Source: Casuarina equisetifolia
Taxonomy: Eukaryota; Streptophyta; Magnoliopsida; Fagales; Casuarinaceae
NCBI GenBank assembly: GCA_028551475.1
Contig: CM052358.1
Coordinates: 12,755,938-12,819,937, forward strand
Reading direction: 5' to 3'
DNA length: 64,000 nucleotides
This document shows positions 46,402 through 57,622 of the stretch, piece by piece (the first letter of the stretch is position 1; each line of letters begins with the position of its first letter). Under the pieces are notes generated by a model, which was not told where the DNA came from, ran no database searches, and saw only the letters and a list, made by a program, of their open reading frames with translations. A program made the translations under genes and the position numbers.

Positions 46402-46764
46402 ATGGCCCTCTCTCTCTCTTGCTCAATCAGTGTCTCGCGGAAAATGTGGACCCTTGTTCTTGCCTTACTTATTTTGGTTACGTTCGGTGAACCTTATTGT
46501 ATTGAGGGAAGGCGCTTGCTTGTGGGGAAGACTAAAGAATTTCAAACCCCCTCAACGCAAAGGAAGATCTATCGAGGGGTAACCATTGAGCACGGTAGGT
46601 TTCTTGGTCATGACACGACAAACGAAGCTACTACTGAAGTGACTCCGCCTGCACCACCAGCCCAAGGAATGGCTCAGCCGCCCCCTCCAGGTCATAAAAT
46701 CGAAGACTTCAGACCCACAGCTCCGGGTCACAGTCCTGGTGTCGGACATTCATTTGGAAACTAG
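46402..46764 (+). CDS. CEP: CEP peptide-hormone precursor, single domain; start uncertain
   Basis: From ATG 46402 this is a 120-residue precursor; from the in-frame ATG at 46444 it is 106 residues. The signal core is LVLALLILVTF (18-28 of the long form), then CIEGRRLL. The spacer holds FLGHDTTNEATTEV (67-80) and the proline-rich PAPPAQGMAQPPPPG. The CEP domain DFRPTAPGHSPGVGH is at 102-116, followed by SFGN. Relative to the 27470 gene, 24 bases covering the ancestral ATG are deleted, so that start is gone. The 46402 ATG arose by base change in what is leader in unit 2. Either start keeps a usable signal peptide; I list the longer one because it comes first. It is the unit 3 single-domain gene. 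Confidence 0.88.
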   Translation: MALSLSCSISVSRKMWTLVLALLILVTFGEPYCIEGRRLLVGKTKEFQTPSTQRKIYRGVTIEHGRFLGHDTTNEATTEVTPPAPPAQGMAQPPPPGHKIEDFRPTAPGHSPGVGHSFGN

Positions 46765-46785
46765 AGCACTTCTCTGAGCTCTAAG

Positions 46786-46859
46786 GCTCTGGGTTCAATT
46801 CATTTAACTCAATCTGGACGTATAAAAGGATTTGAGTTAAATGAACTGAAACCCAGAGC
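46786..46859. repeat. Imperfect palindrome just after the CEP stop
   Basis: The left arm at about 46786-46814 (GCTCTGGGTT, then ATTCATTTAACTCAAT) is the near-perfect reverse complement of the right arm at 46828-46859 (GGATTTGAGTTAAATGAACT, then GAAACCCAGAGC). A 13-base loop separates them. A third copy in direct orientation follows at 46925-46946. If transcribed, the 3' UTR could fold into a stem of about 28 pairs. Confidence 0.85.
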
Positions 46860-46895
46860 GTTACAGTCCCAGTGTTGAATTTCACTTTGGAAACT
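46858..46895 (+). pseudogene. Duplicated tail of a CEP domain
   Basis: Reads RYSPSVEFHFGN in the frame corresponding to GHSPGVGHSFGN of the gene just upstream, followed by TATGGCTAC in place of TAGGGCTAC. The next 100 bases match the unit 2 3' UTR (27795-27900). It is a partial duplicate of the CEP 3' end that has lost the stop and several key residues. Confidence 0.75.
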
Positions 46896-47312
46896 ATGGC
46901 TACTTTTCTAAACTCTAAGCTCTAAGCTCTGGGTTTCAGTTCATTTCACGCAATCCGGATGTATAAACTGTTATTTTACAATATTGCTTGTTCTTGAATG
47001 CTATCTTATGGATTTTCTTTAGTTGCTCTTATTGTAACCTTATCACACAAGGCTCGCAATTAATAGTTGGTGGAAAATTTCAAATTACTGTGTGGAAGTC
47101 GGATGTCCAATCCCGAAGTTGTCAAAGTTCATCAACCAAAGGCGAAAGAATTGACCATCCGATTTTAGTAAACCATGCACCTTCACATGATCTTTAAGTT
47201 GATAATTTTCTCATAGAACGTTGTCCATAAGGCATAAGGAATATAGCTTGAAGAACCATGAAGAGTATAATATGGCCACGCATTTGCAAGTTATCCGTGA
47301 AGCAGCATTTTT
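46896..47312 (+). repeat. 3' flank of CEP, unit 3
   Basis: The first part equals the unit 2 3' UTR. The part at 47068-47300 equals unit 1 at 5893-6118 (AAAGTTCATCAACxAAAGGCG, CACCTTCACATGA), a piece deleted in unit 2. No gene is supported. Confidence 0.65.
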
Positions 47313-47916
47313 TGTTGCATTTTAAGCTCGTTTCACCTTGTAGTTGAGAACAACAGACAAGCTAACGCAGTTTTGCAAGATGCCACTCTATGAAGATTAA
47401 AACAAACAAGCTAAGAAAGACAAAGGAAAAATAGAACGAACTTCTACGTGGTTCGGCAGTGTGTCTACATCCACAGGCGAACCAGAGGAAACTTCTATTA
47501 CAATCAAGATTACTGTGTTGCAATCACACTCTTTCTAGCCCAAGTCCCAGATACACCCTTTGTCATGTTTACAAGGATGACATCTTTATTGGGCTTACAG
47601 AGTTTCTTTTGGACTTCAACTCTGTTTTTCACTCTGTACCTTGCTTTGTTGAGAGAAGAAATTCTCTTATTTATTTCTTGCTTCTTATTCCCATTTAAGA
47701 CAATTTATTGAGTGAACCATTCAGCTGTTCATTCAATGTGAAGCACTTTCTTCAATTGGCAATTCAAGCGGTTGCATATTATAATAACGAGTTCAGTCAC
47801 AACCCTTTGTATCCTGCTACTCCAACGCTGCTGCACTCATAAGTTTTGAGCTGCCTGCATGACTGTTGGTGGGCTTCTTTATACGAAGCACGAAGTTTGT
47901 GACTCAAACTTCAACA
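47313..47916. mobile_element. LTR-like element (about 604 bp) with TGTTG...CAACA ends
   Basis: The segment begins TGTTGCATTTTAAG and ends CAAACTTCAACA, forming inverted terminal TGTTG/CAACA. It includes TACGTGGTTCGGCAGT near 47446, a phrase common in plant LTR-type elements. Unit 1 lacks it: unit 1 reads from the flank at 6118 to the equivalent of 47925 (CAGACC(G/T)CGCTAATCAC) without it. No clear target duplication and no pol are present, so it may be a solo LTR or a TRIM-like element. The two overlapping ORFs at 47448-47711 lie inside it and have no domain. Confidence 0.5.
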
Positions 47917-48229
47917 CTTTCCTCTCTACCAGACCTCGCTAATCACTTTGTATTCTTGATCCATGCCATATAGAGTAGCATGCATGACGTACCATGAACT
48001 TAGCTTATTGCAAGTAACATGGACTGTTAATTGAGCTACATGTTCCCTGACATAATGACAACATACCTTTAATTGCAGTAATTTTTTAGTTAATCATCTT
48101 CATCTACACTAGCTGGTTAGATAATGTTTTACTATTAGCTAGAATATATTCCTTTTAGTTACGGAATAACATAGAGAGAATTGCTCTAACGTAAGAACTT
48201 GAAAGCAAACATGTAAAATTGCTTGGAGT
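47917..48229. other. End of single-domain CEP flank, unit 3
   Basis: The first 100 bases match units 1 and 2 (TAGAGTAGCATGCATGA(C/T)GTACCATGAA). The remainder, to 48229, is unmatched A/T-rich sequence with no gene. Confidence 0.5.
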
Positions 48230-49569
48230 TGGAATATAGGTTGGCTGTACTCTTTGCAGTGGAAATCAGCATTATGTCATACCACTGGTCGTGGGTCTCA
48301 GTGGACTATATCGGCATTCCTTTGGGAGAAAATATAGTAACACGAATGAATTAGTAAACACGTTTGGAAATATATGTACAAATAATAGGCCAAAGAGGAA
48401 AAGTTTCCTGACGTTGATGATGACGCAGTTCTGGTCATCAACAGTTGGAGATTACAGTTGATAGGCGTTTGGGCCATAATGCAGTTAGTGAATATACACA
48501 CAGAGACAAAAATATTTGAAAAGGTATGTGTGGGGGGATGAAAATGTTTCAAAAGCACTAGTGAATGCCAATTAAAATTTACTCCAATAACATATAAGAA
48601 AAAAAAAAGAGCCAAAAAAATAATAGTTAACAAAATCTTGTTGTACTTTGACGCACTAATTTTATTTTTTTTATTTTTTTTCCTATGACTGGTTGGGTTT
48701 CGTAAAAGAGGAATCTTTTGGCAAACATAGAACATTTACAATTTGCGGCCGGTAATGACTTGACCAAGTTGACATGCTTAGATACCACAGACGGAATTTC
48801 TAAAAAGAGGCTTGTACAGCCTCTTTTTCTATTTGGGTAATGATGGGCAGATATGTTTCTTTGATTTTGCTCGACCGAAAGACATGCGTTTACAATATTA
48901 TACATCTTTAAGTGGAGCGTGCAGAGAATTCCTAACCTTTTTGCTCAGTTATCTCAGAGTGGGATGAGGCCGACTAAACCCGTTCTCATGTTCTAAATTA
49001 AAATATCTTGTTCTTCAGCCCTGCTTATCAAAGAGATTTGATTAAACAGATTTCCATCTTCTCAGGCCTTTGAACTGACTAGCAATTGTTCAGCCTGATG
49101 AGAGGTCATTAAAAAGTTAAAGGACCAAGCTTTAAGCTTCGACAGGTACTATTTCAAATGATGAACCGTTCGGCAAGTTGGCGCGAGTGAGTGGCAGTTT
49201 CACTTTATCATTCTTTGCAAGATAAATAAATGGTTGCTACGGAACAAAAGATGTTATTAAGGGACGAAAATTGATTACAGAGAAAGATTTGTATATTACA
49301 TAAATTAGTCTCTCTGGCAGTCCATCACTTGCAAACCGTCCAATTTAAGATCAGCCAGTCCATACTTTTGGTTCATAGACTAATTCATGGCTACGATAAA
49401 AAGGCTTATCTCTCCAATATAATAAATACCAAAGGGAACAAGAACTTGTTATCGTTGGATTTGCTTTTAGGTCCTATCCTTCATCTCCTCTTTTCATGTC
49501 TGAAAGTTTTCTTCAAGATATTCCATTTCTCCATCCAAGTACTTCCCTTCGTCAATGGAGAAGTTCTAA
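48230..49569 (+). pseudogene. Truncated multi-domain CEP locus, unit 3
   Basis: Upstream-block homology to the multi-domain genes runs from GTGGAAATCAGCATTATGTCAT (48261) through TAATGATGGGCAGATATG (48839) to a leader containing AATAAATACCAAAGGGAACA (49421). The expected start is present at ATG 49555-49557, but the product would be only Met-Glu-Lys-Phe before TAA at 49567. This aligns with Met-Glu-Tyr-Phe of the intact genes. After the stop the signal-peptide sequence cannot be followed. Homology of both promoter and first codons makes this a CEP locus broken at its 5' end. Confidence 0.65.
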
Positions 49570-51780
49570 GCTGTAAGTAGAAGTGTTATTATTATTCCAA
49601 AGTTAATTACCATGAAATTCCTTAAGGGTAGACAACTTCAAGCCACAAAAACCAGAGTAGAAAACATTTAGATGAGTAGGTTCCAGAATGGCACTTAGGC
49701 ACGCTTTGTTGGTATCTCGGTGAGTTGGACATGGGGCAATTGTGAAGAGTATGTGCATAAATGACACTCCCATGCATGCATGTGTGTAAGACAAAAGTAG
49801 TACATTAAAAGATAAAATTCTTAAGGTGAAGGTTAAGTAAAAAAATTGTTCATCTAATTCATGAACTAACTTTTAAGTTGAACTTTAAATTTTTAATTTA
49901 ATATCAAAGCCATTAATGTATGGATCTAGTTGGTAGTAGAGAATCTTAGGTGGTGATCTCTTATTAATTGCATGCATGTAATTTTTTTATTTTCTTAGTT
50001 CTAATATCCCCTCAAACTTATGTGTGATAAGACATTAGTTTAAAAAAAAAAGTTAAATGTAGCATAGAATGTGAATGCTGGGTAAGCATTGGTAGAGATG
50101 AATGTCCTAATGTAGGATAGCAAGGAGTCTTCCAAAAGATATATGGTGGTGAGAAAAAATATATTCTCTATTGTATCGAAAAGGAAGGTAAAAAAAAGAG
50201 ATCATTGAGTTTAAGGAGAAGGCAACATCAATATTTTGTAAAAATAAAAAGGTAATAGTGTGGAATATATTTAAGAAATTCTAGAATTGATTATAAAAAA
50301 AATCATTTTAGTCTCTCTTAACTCAAGAATTGAATGAATATCTCTTTTATTTAAGTCTATTATAAGAGATTATACTTTACTTTTGCCCTGTACACATCAT
50401 CATCATTGTAGCCCGAATATGCGGGACACCCATCTTGAGGAAATATATTTATCATTCTCTTTTTTATACAAGATTTCTGTTTGCTTGGAAAAGATAGCAT
50501 ATGTGTGCGCGCGCGCGTGCTGCTGGCAGATGCGCGCAAAATTGGGAAGGGTGGATGTTCTTGAGAATCCATTCAGTGCCTGCATCGGTAGATCCTAGAA
50601 GAGCGTGCTGAGACACTTTTTAAGCTTTTCGGTGAATTCAAGTTGAAGACAGGAAAACACGGACTAAAAAAGCTGGAGAACAATAAAGGGTCAACTCGTA
50701 CCATGTGCAGTCCTCCTACTGGGCTTTGCATAGAAAGGTAGAAGCTAACTTTATGGTTATTTTATATTCAAATATGTAATACTTTGACGATTAGAACAAC
50801 TTTTGAACCAATTATAACTCCACTCACAAATTTGTACACGGATAGTTTTTAGCACGGAAAAATTAAAGCAGAAAAATTGGTTATTCTAGACTAGTACAAA
50901 GGTAAGAGAGGTTTGATGCCTTTGTATAAAAATATATAACTCCTTTTAGAGAATAAAAAGAGATAAAACCTCTCTTTTTATTTACAAGAAAATAATGTAA
51001 AAAATTGGAAGTTACATACTATAAAGGATTAGAACCTCAATAATAAATTGTTTGACTCTTATGATTTTATTTTCCTTCTCCTTCTTCTCTTTCCAACCTT
51101 ATTGTGTTTTGTTAGTTCAATCTAGATATAAATAAAATTAATTATTTTAAGGTTTATCTTGTGATTGCTAGGTTTCTACATAGGTTATGTTTAAGTTGAC
51201 AATAACACAGAATTTGTTAAGTTGTTGAATGATATTATTATTATGATAAATATGTGAACTTATTCATTGAAAAATAAAAGAATATAAAAATTTATAAATT
51301 ACAATTTACATAAGAAAAAATTGAGTTAGGAATCCTTTATTTATGATACAACAAAATATTCCCCTGAAAATGTTTAATGTCTCTAAATAGAGATACTCTC
51401 CCACATACTATTTTTCTGATTTTAGTCATGTTGAATATATCATTTTTTGGTTATAAATATGATATCAAGTGAAAGTGAACAGCACATCTAGTTCAGGGCA
51501 TTAGCAATTCTTTAAGCATATTGCTTTGTTTATTGATGAATAGTTTTTTCTTTGTCTTCTTCCAAGTGCTTGTCTAGCTGCCCTTTTTTTTTTTTTTTTT
51601 CTCATATATAAACGATGCCTTCACTAAAAGTAATACATTATTATATAAGTCCTACCAGTGGCACTGTCAAAGGCATATTTGTAGCTTCTTGTAGAGGTCC
51701 AACCCCAGGAAGGAATCTTCCCTGATGCTTGGGATTCACTTTTTTTAATTTATCTCATAGGCAGGCTTTCTTCACATGGG
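49570..51780. other. Intergenic, no gene seen
   Basis: A/T-rich sequence. A GCGCGCGCG dinucleotide stretch lies near 50508-50516. A reverse-orientation piece of the dispersed retroposon tail lies at about 51235-51310 (TATGTGAACTTATTCATTGAAAAATAAAAGAATATAAAA in outline). A long poly-T is at about 51583-51600. None of the ORFs has a recognisable domain. Confidence 0.45.
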
Positions 51781-51893
51781 GGCTCCAGCTTTTTAACTCT
51801 TAAATACCAACAATACGTGATGGGTTCTCAGCGATTACTTCTTCGTTCTAAGCCACATACCCTTCTTCTTCCGTAGCATTTCTCCATCAAACC

Positions 51894-52175
51894 ATGGGCA
51901 ATGCCAGCCGCACTTGCTTATTTATTCTAATGGTCATACTCGGTCATGAACTTCTCTTCATTGAAGGAATAAACTTGAAAACGAGGAAGAAGTTGATATG
52001 TGTAAAATGCTATACTCCAAGTACAGAAGGCACTGCAACAGAGAATAGAATAAGTGTTGCAAGCCCAGGCCAGTTGCACCATGGCACTTCTATACGTGCA
52101 AATGGGTACGTTAAAGCTTTCCGCCCCACAAACCCTGGTCATAGTCCGGGAGTCGGTCATTCCATTCGCAACTAA
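51894..52175 (+). CDS. CEP: CEP peptide-hormone precursor, divergent single-domain type
   Basis: A 93-residue secreted precursor. The signal core is CLFILMVILGHELLF (8-22), with likely cleavage near IEG/IN (23-26). The basic, Cys-containing spacer (KTRKKLICVKCYTPS, 29-43) has no similarity to the spacers of the array genes and lacks the LGHDT motif. The CEP domain AFRPTNPGHSPGVGH is at 75-89, followed by SIRN. Ala and Asn at positions 1 and 6 distinguish its mature peptide from the other genes. The ATG is the first in the frame after an A/T-rich leader (TTAAATACC near 51800 could serve as a weak TATA box). It lies outside the tandem array with no paralogous flank in the window, so it is an older or independently placed member. 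Confidence 0.9.
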   Translation: MGNASRTCLFILMVILGHELLFIEGINLKTRKKLICVKCYTPSTEGTATENRISVASPGQLHHGTSIRANGYVKAFRPTNPGHSPGVGHSIRN

Positions 52176-52237
52176 AAATATAGATTGGACGTAATAACAG
52201 TTGTCCTACTACATGCCAGTGGCTATCAATATGCTCC

Positions 52238-52433
52238 ATTTGGATTACTTGCAGTTTTGTTTTAATTAGATTGTGTTTTTATGAATTTGGTAGCTGTAAT
52301 ATTTGTTGTTTTATGGAGTTTGTTACCGATGTTGCATTTGGATTACTTGCAGTTTTGTTTTAACTAGATTGTGTTTTTATGAATTTGGTAGCTGTAATAT
52401 TTGTTGTCTTATGTAATTTGTTACCGATGTTGC
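52238..52433 (+). repeat. 98-bp tandem duplication in CEP 3' region
   Basis: Copy 1 is 52238-52335 and copy 2 is 52336-52433, differing at only a few positions (TTTTAATTAG/TTTTAACTAG, TTGTTTTATGGAG/TTGTCTTATGTAA). It starts about 60 bases after the stop codon of the 51894 gene, so it probably lies in the 3' UTR. Confidence 0.9.
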
Positions 52434-55400
52434 TTCTATTTTCCACATCACTCTTGCTCTCTCTCCCTTCTGTCGATAAATCATGCCTTTATTTTTCTGG
52501 TACATTTTCCAAAACATCCAAAAGAAATCAACCCCGTAACCTACCCACCATCCTGAACTTATGGGGCATTAACAGAGTACAACCTTCATTCTCAAAGTTG
52601 GCTAGCTAAACCCCTACGTTATCTTAATTAAGAACTTTGTCCTGTTATTAAAGAAGTGAACCAAGGAAATATCATTAAATCTGGCGCTGACTACCATGCA
52701 ATAATAAAGAAGCCATATACTGCACAAGGCGATCCTTTCTTTTTTCTTTCTAATGAAAAATCCGTAATTAACAAATGTGGCAAAAGAATGGCAGGCTGAA
52801 GTGCAGGTTAAGAACTCCTCACGATTAATTCTAATCTTCACCTGATGATTTGTCAGGAAACTTTGCTTTATGATACAAAGGATAAATATCAGTTCAGCAA
52901 ATTAGTATATATCAGATGAGATCTGTTTAATTTTTTTTTTAAAAAAATCAAAGTATTTTGAGGGGTAGTCATATTGAATATCTAATGCAACTTATCATGA
53001 TCCATGATTCGAACTTATCTTATCTACTGACATTCAAAATAATAGGATAAAGCCATAGCTGAAACTCCTACACTCATCTGTATATGTTCACCTTATGTAA
53101 TACACAATCTACATAAGAGCATGGTCTTTGATTCAAATACTAACTATTGTAGTAGAAATGGGATGAAAATAATACCATTGTGGCTTTCCCATTTACAGAA
53201 CAATATTGTCTCTCTTTCTTCCTCGGTTTTGAAAAGAAATTATATCTTACATCATTGCCAACGTAGCTAGTCTCTTTGTTATTTATGTATTTGTTTTATT
53301 TTAAGTTAGTAATATTATGTGTATATCCTATCAAAGGAATATAGTATAAGCACAAAGAAAAGAAACCCATCGACTGTTTACAAAAATAAAATCAAAGTGA
53401 AAATTGAAGTTCATTATAGTTTTGTAGCATAGTCACATTGAATATAGAATGCTTGACATATGTATACACACTTTATAATCAATCCAATTTTCCCACTTGT
53501 CATGACCCTTAAGTCAGACTTATCCTATTTGGTAACATTTAAAATAATAGAAGAAAATCATAGTTGAAATCCTTATACTCATTTGTATATCTTCATCTGA
53601 TTTATTACACTAGTAGGATAACTTTTCTAGAAAGGAAAAATCTAACTAAAATATTAATATATAACAATCACCGGGATAGAATAATTAGGGGCATATACTT
53701 ATGATAAAATCACTTACAATAGCACATTAAATCAAATATAGTCTCCAAGTCTCTGAGCATGTTGAATAATAAGTTTTCAACCCTTTTGAAGATCTTTTTA
53801 CACAATAAAATATATATCATATAAGTCTTTTAGTGATTTAAAGAGTCAAAAGTTCAGAACTAGCAGTGTGCCTACTATTTCTTTTAATTTAAATAGCATA
53901 GACAAAAGATACATATAGGTTTGAGCATATATGTCCTAACTTTTTTCCATTTTGCATTGCTATGGAGCAAACTAATCCTTAAATATCAAGATAGGTATAA
54001 TTGTCACATTAACTATAGTCTCCAGAGTATGATACTCAACAACTTACAGATTTTCATAGTTAGAAATTTATGTTTTTTATTTTCCCAGTGCAAGTATCCG
54101 AGCCTAGGTACTAACTGGCAAACATTCTAATAGTTGGGTTGTTGGTTGGCCTTCTTTCCAGACTCACTTTCTGCTTGTTAGTTCTTCCTTCCTCTTTACT
54201 TGCCGCCGGATGATTGCCTCTGGCCTTTTTATTGGCCTCTCTTTAACATCTATTCTTCCTTTTTTATTTGTTAAGTCATCGAAGAGAAAAAAATTTAAAA
54301 ACAAAAAGCAGACATACTGACGGTGAACCTTGGTTATTCCTTAAAAGCCGAACAAGTTAGCACCGCGTGGATATAAAAGAACAAGTAGTTCCTTCATAAC
54401 ACACACAGAGTTTAGAGGAAACCTGTTGGCACACGAAGCAAAACTTCTGGCTACCGAGCAGTAGAGGACGAGATGAAGTTGTTTATCTTGGTAACAACTT
54501 CCATAGACATACTTTATTAACAAAAATAAGATAGGTGGTGTTGCATGTACTAGGATTCTCATTTCTTGTAAGGGGATAATTTTATGCGAAAGTAGCTCTA
54601 AACATGAACTGTTAGAAATAGAAGTCTCCACCCGTAAAGTTTAGACGTTCTTTGTGATTCATCCCTTCATCTAAACCCCTTTCCAGTGCTTAGCGGATGT
54701 CAAGATTTAACTTCAAGCCCTTGACAGCAATCAAACCTAAAGGGACAACCTTTTTTATGAACAACTTCTTAACAGACGACCACTTACTTCGGAATATCAT
54801 CTAGAAGGTGGAGTTTAGGAGATTGAAGATGACATGCACCCTCTGTAACGGCGGATAAGAGACCTGCTAAGGCGATTCACATAGGAGTCAACCACTGGAG
54901 ATTTGCAGCTGCAAAACGTTGGTGGAAAAGTTAGGTCGTCTGAATCAATAACAGAAGGGAGAAGAAATGTCTATAGTACACAATACGCATCAATATTGGA
55001 ATTTGAAATTAACCTTTCTATGTATGAAATCCCTACGGAAAAACATGTGGGTCTCAGAAGTGAATACTCTAAACTATACATTTGGCACAATATTGTAAAT
55101 CAGATCTGAAGAGAATAAACTCCCGCAATAGTTTGCAAACATTTACTCTTGAAAGCCCGTTTAAAGAAAATAAAAAATAAAAAATTGGTATTGTCATGGG
55201 TAACGCTGTGGTTCCTGTGGAAGGTAAATATTGAGTGTCGGCAGATATGTATGTCTTCACTGCATTGCCCTACTGCAAGTCTTGAGTTGTTTAAAGAGAA
55301 AAAGGAATCATTAAAAAACCAGGAATAATTATAAAGAAAAGTACAATAAACTTGGAAATATCTTGCACTATTATTTAATTGCGGCTTAGATTAAACATCT

Positions 55401-57622
55401 AAGGAATTATAATTGAAAGAAAGCTAAGATGATAGTTGCATGTGGTCGTGGGAGAGGCGATAATACATTTAACAAACCAGCGCTAAGCTTATTCTAGTTT
55501 TTGGTAAGATATTGATTTTGTGCTGAGAGTTAATTTAGACTGTCTTTCAAAGACTTTTGGAGACACCAACTTCACTAAAAAAATGAACTTGTGAATTTAG
55601 ACACGATAATTTAGTACCAATGACTGCGAGTGCTATATATTAGGAAGCCGCGAAAAATAATGAACATTTGTTATGTTCATGCTCCCTCCTTATGAAAAGT
55701 TTCTATCTCTTAACTAATAGAAGTAATCTCTCATAGGTTGTCAAGAACTTGGAGAATACCGTTCAGTACTCTGTAATAAATCCTGGTTTAAGAAAAAGAA
55801 AAAAAAGACCACTCAATAGTGCTTGTGCTTTCTTTCTTGTAGTGTTTGTATTATGAAGAATTAAAGGCATATGAAGTTTGAGGAAATAGGTTCTCAATGC
55901 ATTGCGAAAATATTGGGACTACAACAAAGGTAGTTGATCAAGTTATGGGGTTGTAGAAATTACGGGGGATGAGTCAGGTCACGAACCTTAACTAGCATCA
56001 AACCTGAGAACGCTAATCGAAGTGCACAGGAATGTAGGTTGAACATACTTTATTTTAAATGGATCGACCAAAAGGGTGAGTGGCCATTGTATTAGAGAAA
56101 ATATCATCAACCAATTAATATCATGGATCATATTCAAATATTTGAATTTGATTGGATTAGTTATTTGGGGCGTCTAAGCTTTTATTGGCATAGAGCACAA
56201 CTTGTTGACCTGAAACCCGCCTATCAAGCGGGGTACCTACTAGCTTTAAAATAAAATTTTGTGTAATTTTTAATGGCCACCATGACTGAACCTGTAGCGC
56301 ACTAAATTAATGGTTGAGAGTCGTTTGGCCTCATGTGCACTTAAAAGAGTGGTCGTTAAGTTAGTTTAGCTAAAGGCCAGAACCAGTATATTCAACCCAT
56401 TTTTTATGGTTCCTGTGTACTTTTTAGGGAACGACAAGGCAAGTTGAGTATAAAAGGAAGAGAAGAGTTAAAAAAAAAAAAACAATTAACGACAATAAGA
56501 AACTCATACATATTTAATCTCTCAAAGCTGAGGGCTAGGTGCTTCGGTAGGTCTCTCAAATTGCTTGCCTTTGTCTACTTGTGGAGTTTCTGTAATTACG
56601 TCGAGACAAACCCACGTGGGTCGAAATTGTTTTGTAATAAGTGCTTTGGATTGCTTATGACTCGGTTAAGACTCAAGCAGGTATAAAGTGTCCTTGTAAA
56701 GAACGTCCGCTTGACCGCTCGTGCAGAAGTGAGTGTCCATTATGCTTTTCTTATTTTCGTTTTCCTTCCTTTAGTTGTGTCCTTTCTTACTTTATCGTAC
56801 ATGTTTGTCAATAGAAATTGCTTGGGCACTATCTAAGACTCTCAGTTGAAGCTGGATAGTTAGTGAGCACCTTTAGATATAAAGTCTAGCAATAATAATA
56901 TCTTTTATTTTAATAAATATGTAAGTTTATTTATTAAAAAATAAGAGAATATAAAATTTTAAGAATATAATTGAGTATTACAATTTATTTAAAAGAAAAT
57001 TTAATTTAAAATTTTTTAGTTATGGCATAATAAGACATTTGCCTAAGTGATTTAATGTTCCTAAATTCTTAAATAGCAATAATAATACAGTAAGTAGCAT
57101 GATGGTTATAGAAAAATAGTTGCAACATTAGAAAAACATATAATGCAGACGATACACACCGATTTTGTTAAGTAGCACGATTAGAGTGTAACTTTCCCGG
57201 AACCTAAAATAGTCCCAAAGTGTAACAGAATCAAATTGCTCGACTTGAGTGTCCACGTCATACATCTGACTAAACTTTGGTCAGAAACAGGTTGAGTCAG
57301 CATATTAGAAAACATGTTTAGTACCCAATGGAGATATCAGTTTTTTATTGTGTCCAGGTCAGTTCGTCCGAGAAGCCTCACTAGGAATATATTACAACAA
57401 TGTGGCTCTGAAATCGAACAAATATTGTGTTAAGACAGTGAGAACGTAGCCACATCTAGTGAAAGTAGAGGCCTGTTTAGACTTCTTCCTTTTTTTTTTT
57501 TTTTAGTAAAAAGTCAAAAATTATATCGTAAAAAATTACAATATTATTTAATTATAACATCATTATTTAAGTTCAAATATTACATTTAACAAATTTTAAA
57601 ACTTTTACAAAAATTTATTAGT
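52434..57622. other. Long intergenic stretch, no gene seen
   Basis: About 5.2 kb of A/T-rich sequence. Two diverged direct repeats (about 52955-53110 and 53415-53610) share CATATTGAATAT/CACATTGAATAT, a TTATC(TT/C)AT block and CTCATxTGTATAT. A reverse-orientation retroposon tail lies at about 56910-57000. ORFs such as 54341-54631 (96 codons, minus) and 56444-56686 have no signal peptide, domain or promoter I can support. Confidence 0.45.

Noticed and set aside
48298..48735. 145-codon minus-strand ORF
   Set aside because: It overlaps the upstream block of the truncated multi-domain CEP. It is hydrophobic from A/T-rich sequence and not conserved in the homologous blocks.
50500..50525. GCGCGCGCG run as a possible regulatory or structural element
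   Set aside because: A short simple repeat without a neighbouring gene or conserved copy.
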